Shown here piece by piece: positions 14,140 through 16,240 of a stretch of DNA of 16,240 bases. This stretch comes from JBARCX01 sp049794535 (GTDB taxonomy: Bacteria > Pseudomonadota > Gammaproteobacteria > Xanthomonadales > Rhodanobacteraceae), in contig JBARCX010000426.1 in NCBI GenBank assembly GCA_049794535.1, positions 1-16,240 of the forward strand, given 5' to 3'. The stretch's first letter is position 1; each line of letters begins with the position of its first letter. Position numbers and translations under genes: made by a program. The notes below the pieces were generated by a model. It did no database searches and had not been told where the DNA came from. It saw only the letters and a program-made list of their open reading frames with translations.

Positions 14140-15161
14140 CCGCCCAGCAGACTCATCCGGCAGGACAGGAACCCGCGGCGTCCGATTTATTCGCCTCGAC
14201 CGCAGTGAACATGGAAGGAAACAAGGAAGACTCCGTGCACGTATTTGACGACTCGACCGCTAGTTTTGGTGGTCGGCTACGCGTAGCCCGTGAGGCTCGC
14301 GGTTTTGATCTGGAGAGTTGCGGGCACGCCTTGCGTTTGCCTGCACGTGTACTACGTCAGCTTGAAAGCAACACGTATGACGGCACCGATTATCAGGTGT
14401 ATCTGGCCAGCTACATCAATAAGTATGGCCACTACCTGGGTATTGATGAGGCCGCTATTCAAGCCGAAATCGCTCGCATCAAGCGCAGCGAGCCGACATT
14501 GAATGAGCCGACATTGGTCGCTACGGGCGGTATTTCGCATTCGCGTTATCTGTTCGAGCGCTACGCCACGGCAGCGACCTATGTTGTGCTGACTGCTGTG
14601 ATCGCCGTGCCGACCATCTGGCTGGGCGTGCACGGTGCGCTGAACAGCGACGTGAGTCATCTGGCGCCGCTTGATGCTGCGCCTGTGGCTCAACAAGATG
14701 CTCCGGCACCAGCGACAAGTGTGGCTGCGCGCATTGCAGCGGCAACGACGTTACCACCGCCGAGCGTGAAACCGCCGCAAGCCAACGAGCAACCGTTGTT
14801 GGCCTCGATGATGCCCGTGCCAAATCTCGGCAACGACTTGGCGACACCTGCGAAACCTGCTGAGCCGTCGGTGGCTACGGTGGGTGGAGGCCAACACAGC
14901 ATTCAGTTGACCCTTGCCGATGCGAGCTGGGTAGAAGTGACGGGTGCGGATGGTTCGCGACTGGAGTACGGCCTGCTTCCGGCGGGGACCGTCAAGACCT
15001 ATCGCAGCGATCAGCCGCTTGAAGTGCGCATTGGCAACGCCACAGGCGCGCAAGTCAGTGTGGATGGACAGCCCATGGCATTGGATGGTTACCGTCGCGC
15101 CAATGTCGCGCATTTTCGCGTTCAAATGCAGGACGGCAAGGCCGCACCTAGCGGCGCTTGA
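14136..15161 (+). CDS. rodZ: Cell-shape protein RodZ (HTH and DUF4115 domains)
   Basis: This 341-residue bitopic inner-membrane protein links MreB to the cell-wall elongation machinery. The cytoplasmic N terminus has an HTH_25 domain (about 44-112: GGRLRVAREARGFDLESCGHALRL in two stretches, then YINKYGHYLGID). One membrane segment lies at about 144-165 (ATAATYVVLTAVIAVPTIWLG in part). A long proline/alanine-rich periplasmic linker (about 175-250) leads to the C-terminal DUF4115 beta domain (about 253-335; ADASWVEVTGADG, GNATGAQVSVDG). The ATG overlaps the pilF stop by 4 bp. An internal GTG near 14236, preceded by AGGAAGA, could give a shorter form. The first start is preferred for its coupling geometry. 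Confidence 0.92.
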   Translation: MTAQQTHPAGQEPAASDLFASTAVNMEGNKEDSVHVFDDSTASFGGRLRVAREARGFDLESCGHALRLPARVLRQLESNTYDGTDYQVYLASYINKYGHYLGIDEAAIQAEIARIKRSEPTLNEPTLVATGGISHSRYLFERYATAATYVVLTAVIAVPTIWLGVHGALNSDVSHLAPLDAAPVAQQDAPAPATSVAARIAAATTLPPPSVKPPQANEQPLLASMMPVPNLGNDLATPAKPAEPSVATVGGGQHSIQLTLADASWVEVTGADGSRLEYGLLPAGTVKTYRSDQPLEVRIGNATGAQVSVDGQPMALDGYRRANVAHFRVQMQDGKAAPSGA

Positions 15162-15167
15162 GGGCGA

Positions 15168-15234
15168 TGTCGGCCCGCGCGGGCCGGCACAATCAGGTAT
15201 GCTTGTTCATTGTCCGCTCGCTGCCTGAGCGGAC
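15168..15234. repeat. Two GC-rich hairpins in the rodZ-yfgM gap
   Basis: Hairpin one (15168-15189) is built on the palindrome CGGCCCGCGCGGGCCG. Hairpin two has perfect 8-bp arms GTCCGCTC (15212-15219) and GAGCGGAC (15227-15234) around a 7-nt loop and runs into the palindrome GGACCGGTCC (15231-15240). Neither is followed by a T-run. They may cause partial termination, stabilise the rodZ transcript 3' end, or lie in the yfgM leader. Confidence 0.6.
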
Positions 15235-15310
15235 CGGTCCGGCTGAGCATCAAACTGGCTCGATCGATTCACGACAGCGCTGTATGCGCTTCCCCTGACA
15301 CGGTGATTGC

Positions 15311-15961
15311 ATGGCATTTGACGCATACGACGATTACGAACAGAGCGAAATCGTACAGAAATGGCTACGGCAGAATGGTTTGTCCATTGTCGTCGGCATC
15401 GCGATCGGTCTGGTTGTGATTTTCGGCTGGCAGCAGTGGCGCAAGCATCAGGCCAATCATCAGGCTGATGCTGCTGAGATTTATGCACAGGTGCAGACGG
15501 CTGCGGCTGTCGGCCAGACGACGGGGGCGGAGAGCCTGACCGACGAATTGATGAAGGATTATGCCGATACGCCTTATGCGCTGTTCGCTGTCAGCGATCG
15601 TGCGCAGCAACAGGCGCAGGCCAATCAGCTGGACAAGGCGTTGGTCTCGCTAGATTGGGCCGAGCAACACGCTACCGCCCCAGCATTAAAAGCATTGATC
15701 CAATTGCGCACTGCACGTGTGCAACTGGCACACGGCAATACGACACAGGCGCTTGCCGCGCTCGATCGTATCCCGCCGAAGAGCTATGAAGGCATGAGCC
15801 AGGAACTACGTGGCGATGTGCTGGTCAAGTTGGGACGTCCTGACGACGCCCGCAAAGCCTACCAGGCTGCCGAGGCTGCGCTGGGTGGTGATGCGCAGCA
15901 GGGCGGTGACCTGCAGATGAAAATCGACGATCTGGCCGTGGCCGGGAAGCAGGGTGCATGA
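15311..15961 (+). CDS. yfgM: YfgM-like periplasmic ancillary protein (tetratricopeptide, DUF2133)
   Basis: This 216-residue inner-membrane protein has a short cytoplasmic N terminus (MAFDAYDDYEQSEIVQKWL), one membrane helix at about 24-40, and a TPR-like periplasmic domain (about 50-216; e.g. ALAALDRIPP, LVKLGRPDDARKAYQAAEAAL). E. coli YfgM binds the Sec translocon and PpiD and works in the periplasmic chaperone network. The length, topology and position directly before bamB agree. The ribosome site is weak (GGTGA about 6 nt before ATG). Its TGA overlaps the bamB ATG (ATGA), so the two are probably translationally coupled. Confidence 0.92.
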   Translation: MAFDAYDDYEQSEIVQKWLRQNGLSIVVGIAIGLVVIFGWQQWRKHQANHQADAAEIYAQVQTAAAVGQTTGAESLTDELMKDYADTPYALFAVSDRAQQQAQANQLDKALVSLDWAEQHATAPALKALIQLRTARVQLAHGNTTQALAALDRIPPKSYEGMSQELRGDVLVKLGRPDDARKAYQAAEAALGGDAQQGGDLQMKIDDLAVAGKQGA

Positions 15962-16240
15962 AAGCTGGGGTTATGAAGCAAGCATGGCTGATCGCGTTAA
16001 CGACCACTTTGGTGGCGCTGGCGGGCTGTCATTCGTTCAAGAAAGAAAACATCCAGCCGCCAACGCCGCTGGCCAAAGACTTTAAGCCTACCGTGCAGGC
16101 ATCCACACTGTGGACTGCCCGCGTCGGAGGCGGTGCTGGCGACAGCGGTGTGCGGCTGCGTCCGACGGTGGTTGATGGCGTGCTATATGCCTCAAGCACC
16201 GATGGCACACTCGCCGCGTTTGATGCGGCTAGCGGTAAGC
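15958..16240 (+). CDS. bamB: Outer-membrane assembly lipoprotein BamB, N-terminal part
   Basis: This is the start of a gene that runs off the window; 94 codons are present. BamB is a PQQ-type beta-propeller lipoprotein of the Bam complex that inserts beta-barrels into the outer membrane. The signal peptide has a lipobox, LAGC, with Cys24. The first propeller strands are visible (LWTARVGGG, then RLRPTVVDGVLYASSTDG and LAAFDAASGK). The start at 15958 overlaps the yfgM stop and has AGGG 5 nt upstream. A second ATG at 15973 would give a tighter signal peptide (MKQAWLIALT) and cannot be excluded. Confidence 0.93.
   Translation, partial: MKAGVMKQAWLIALTTTLVALAGCHSFKKENIQPPTPLAKDFKPTVQASTLWTARVGGGAGDSGVRLRPTVVDGVLYASSTDGTLAAFDAASGK

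Noticed and set aside
1..16240. CRISPR array, tRNA/rRNA genes, IS elements, phage genes or a defence island
   Set aside because: No regularly spaced direct repeats, no cloverleaf or rRNA sequence, no transposase or integrase motif, and no nuclease/helicase cluster was seen.

Overview
The window looks like chromosomal DNA of a GC-rich gammaproteobacterium of the Xanthomonadales/Lysobacterales. A Rhodanobacteraceae member (Dyella, Rhodanobacter or Luteibacter type) is the best guess. This rests on the gene order ndk-rlmN-pilF/pilW-rodZ-yfgM-bamB, on the close match of the RlmN protein to remembered Xanthomonas RlmN, and on the fatty-acid oxidation genes next to a PsrA-like regulator. The genus is inference. 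I see no phage, IS element, CRISPR array, tRNA or rRNA.

Layout. Positions 3-302 (+) hold the C-terminal end of a methyl-accepting chemotaxis protein, followed by a strong inverted repeat. Then come four minus-strand genes that are not obviously linked in function: an alpha/beta hydrolase (372-1061), a 14-TM DHA2-type MFS exporter resembling MdtD (1282-2724), a classical SDR dehydrogenase (2924-3724), and a large atypical SDR with an N-terminal four-cysteine site (3880-5469). A divergent region of about 0.5 kb separates the last of these from a plus-strand SAM-dependent methyltransferase of Rv2258c type (5997-7049). That gene converges on the next block across a bidirectional terminator.

Positions 7150-11532 (-) form a likely beta-oxidation operon. 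Transcription runs from a PsrA-like TetR repressor to a FadN-type 3-hydroxyacyl-CoA dehydrogenase/enoyl-CoA hydratase and then to a FadA-type thiolase. Two PsrA-like operators (11554-11569 and 11595-11610), centred 41 bp apart, overlap a candidate promoter for this operon. This suggests autoregulation and fatty-acid-responsive control.

Positions 11758-16240 (+) are a conserved housekeeping block: ndk (nucleotide balance), rlmN (23S rRNA/tRNA m2A), pilF/pilW (type IV pilus pilotin), rodZ (cell shape), yfgM (periplasmic chaperone network) and the start of bamB (outer-membrane assembly). Several of these genes overlap by 4-11 bp, which points to translational coupling. The ispG and hisS genes that separate rodZ from yfgM in E. 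coli and Pseudomonas are absent here; a 149-bp hairpin-rich gap takes their place.

Most of the window is ordinary. The items most worth a second look are the cysteine-site SDR, which lacks the usual catalytic tyrosine and carries a long insertion, and the dual operator of the fatty-acid operon.
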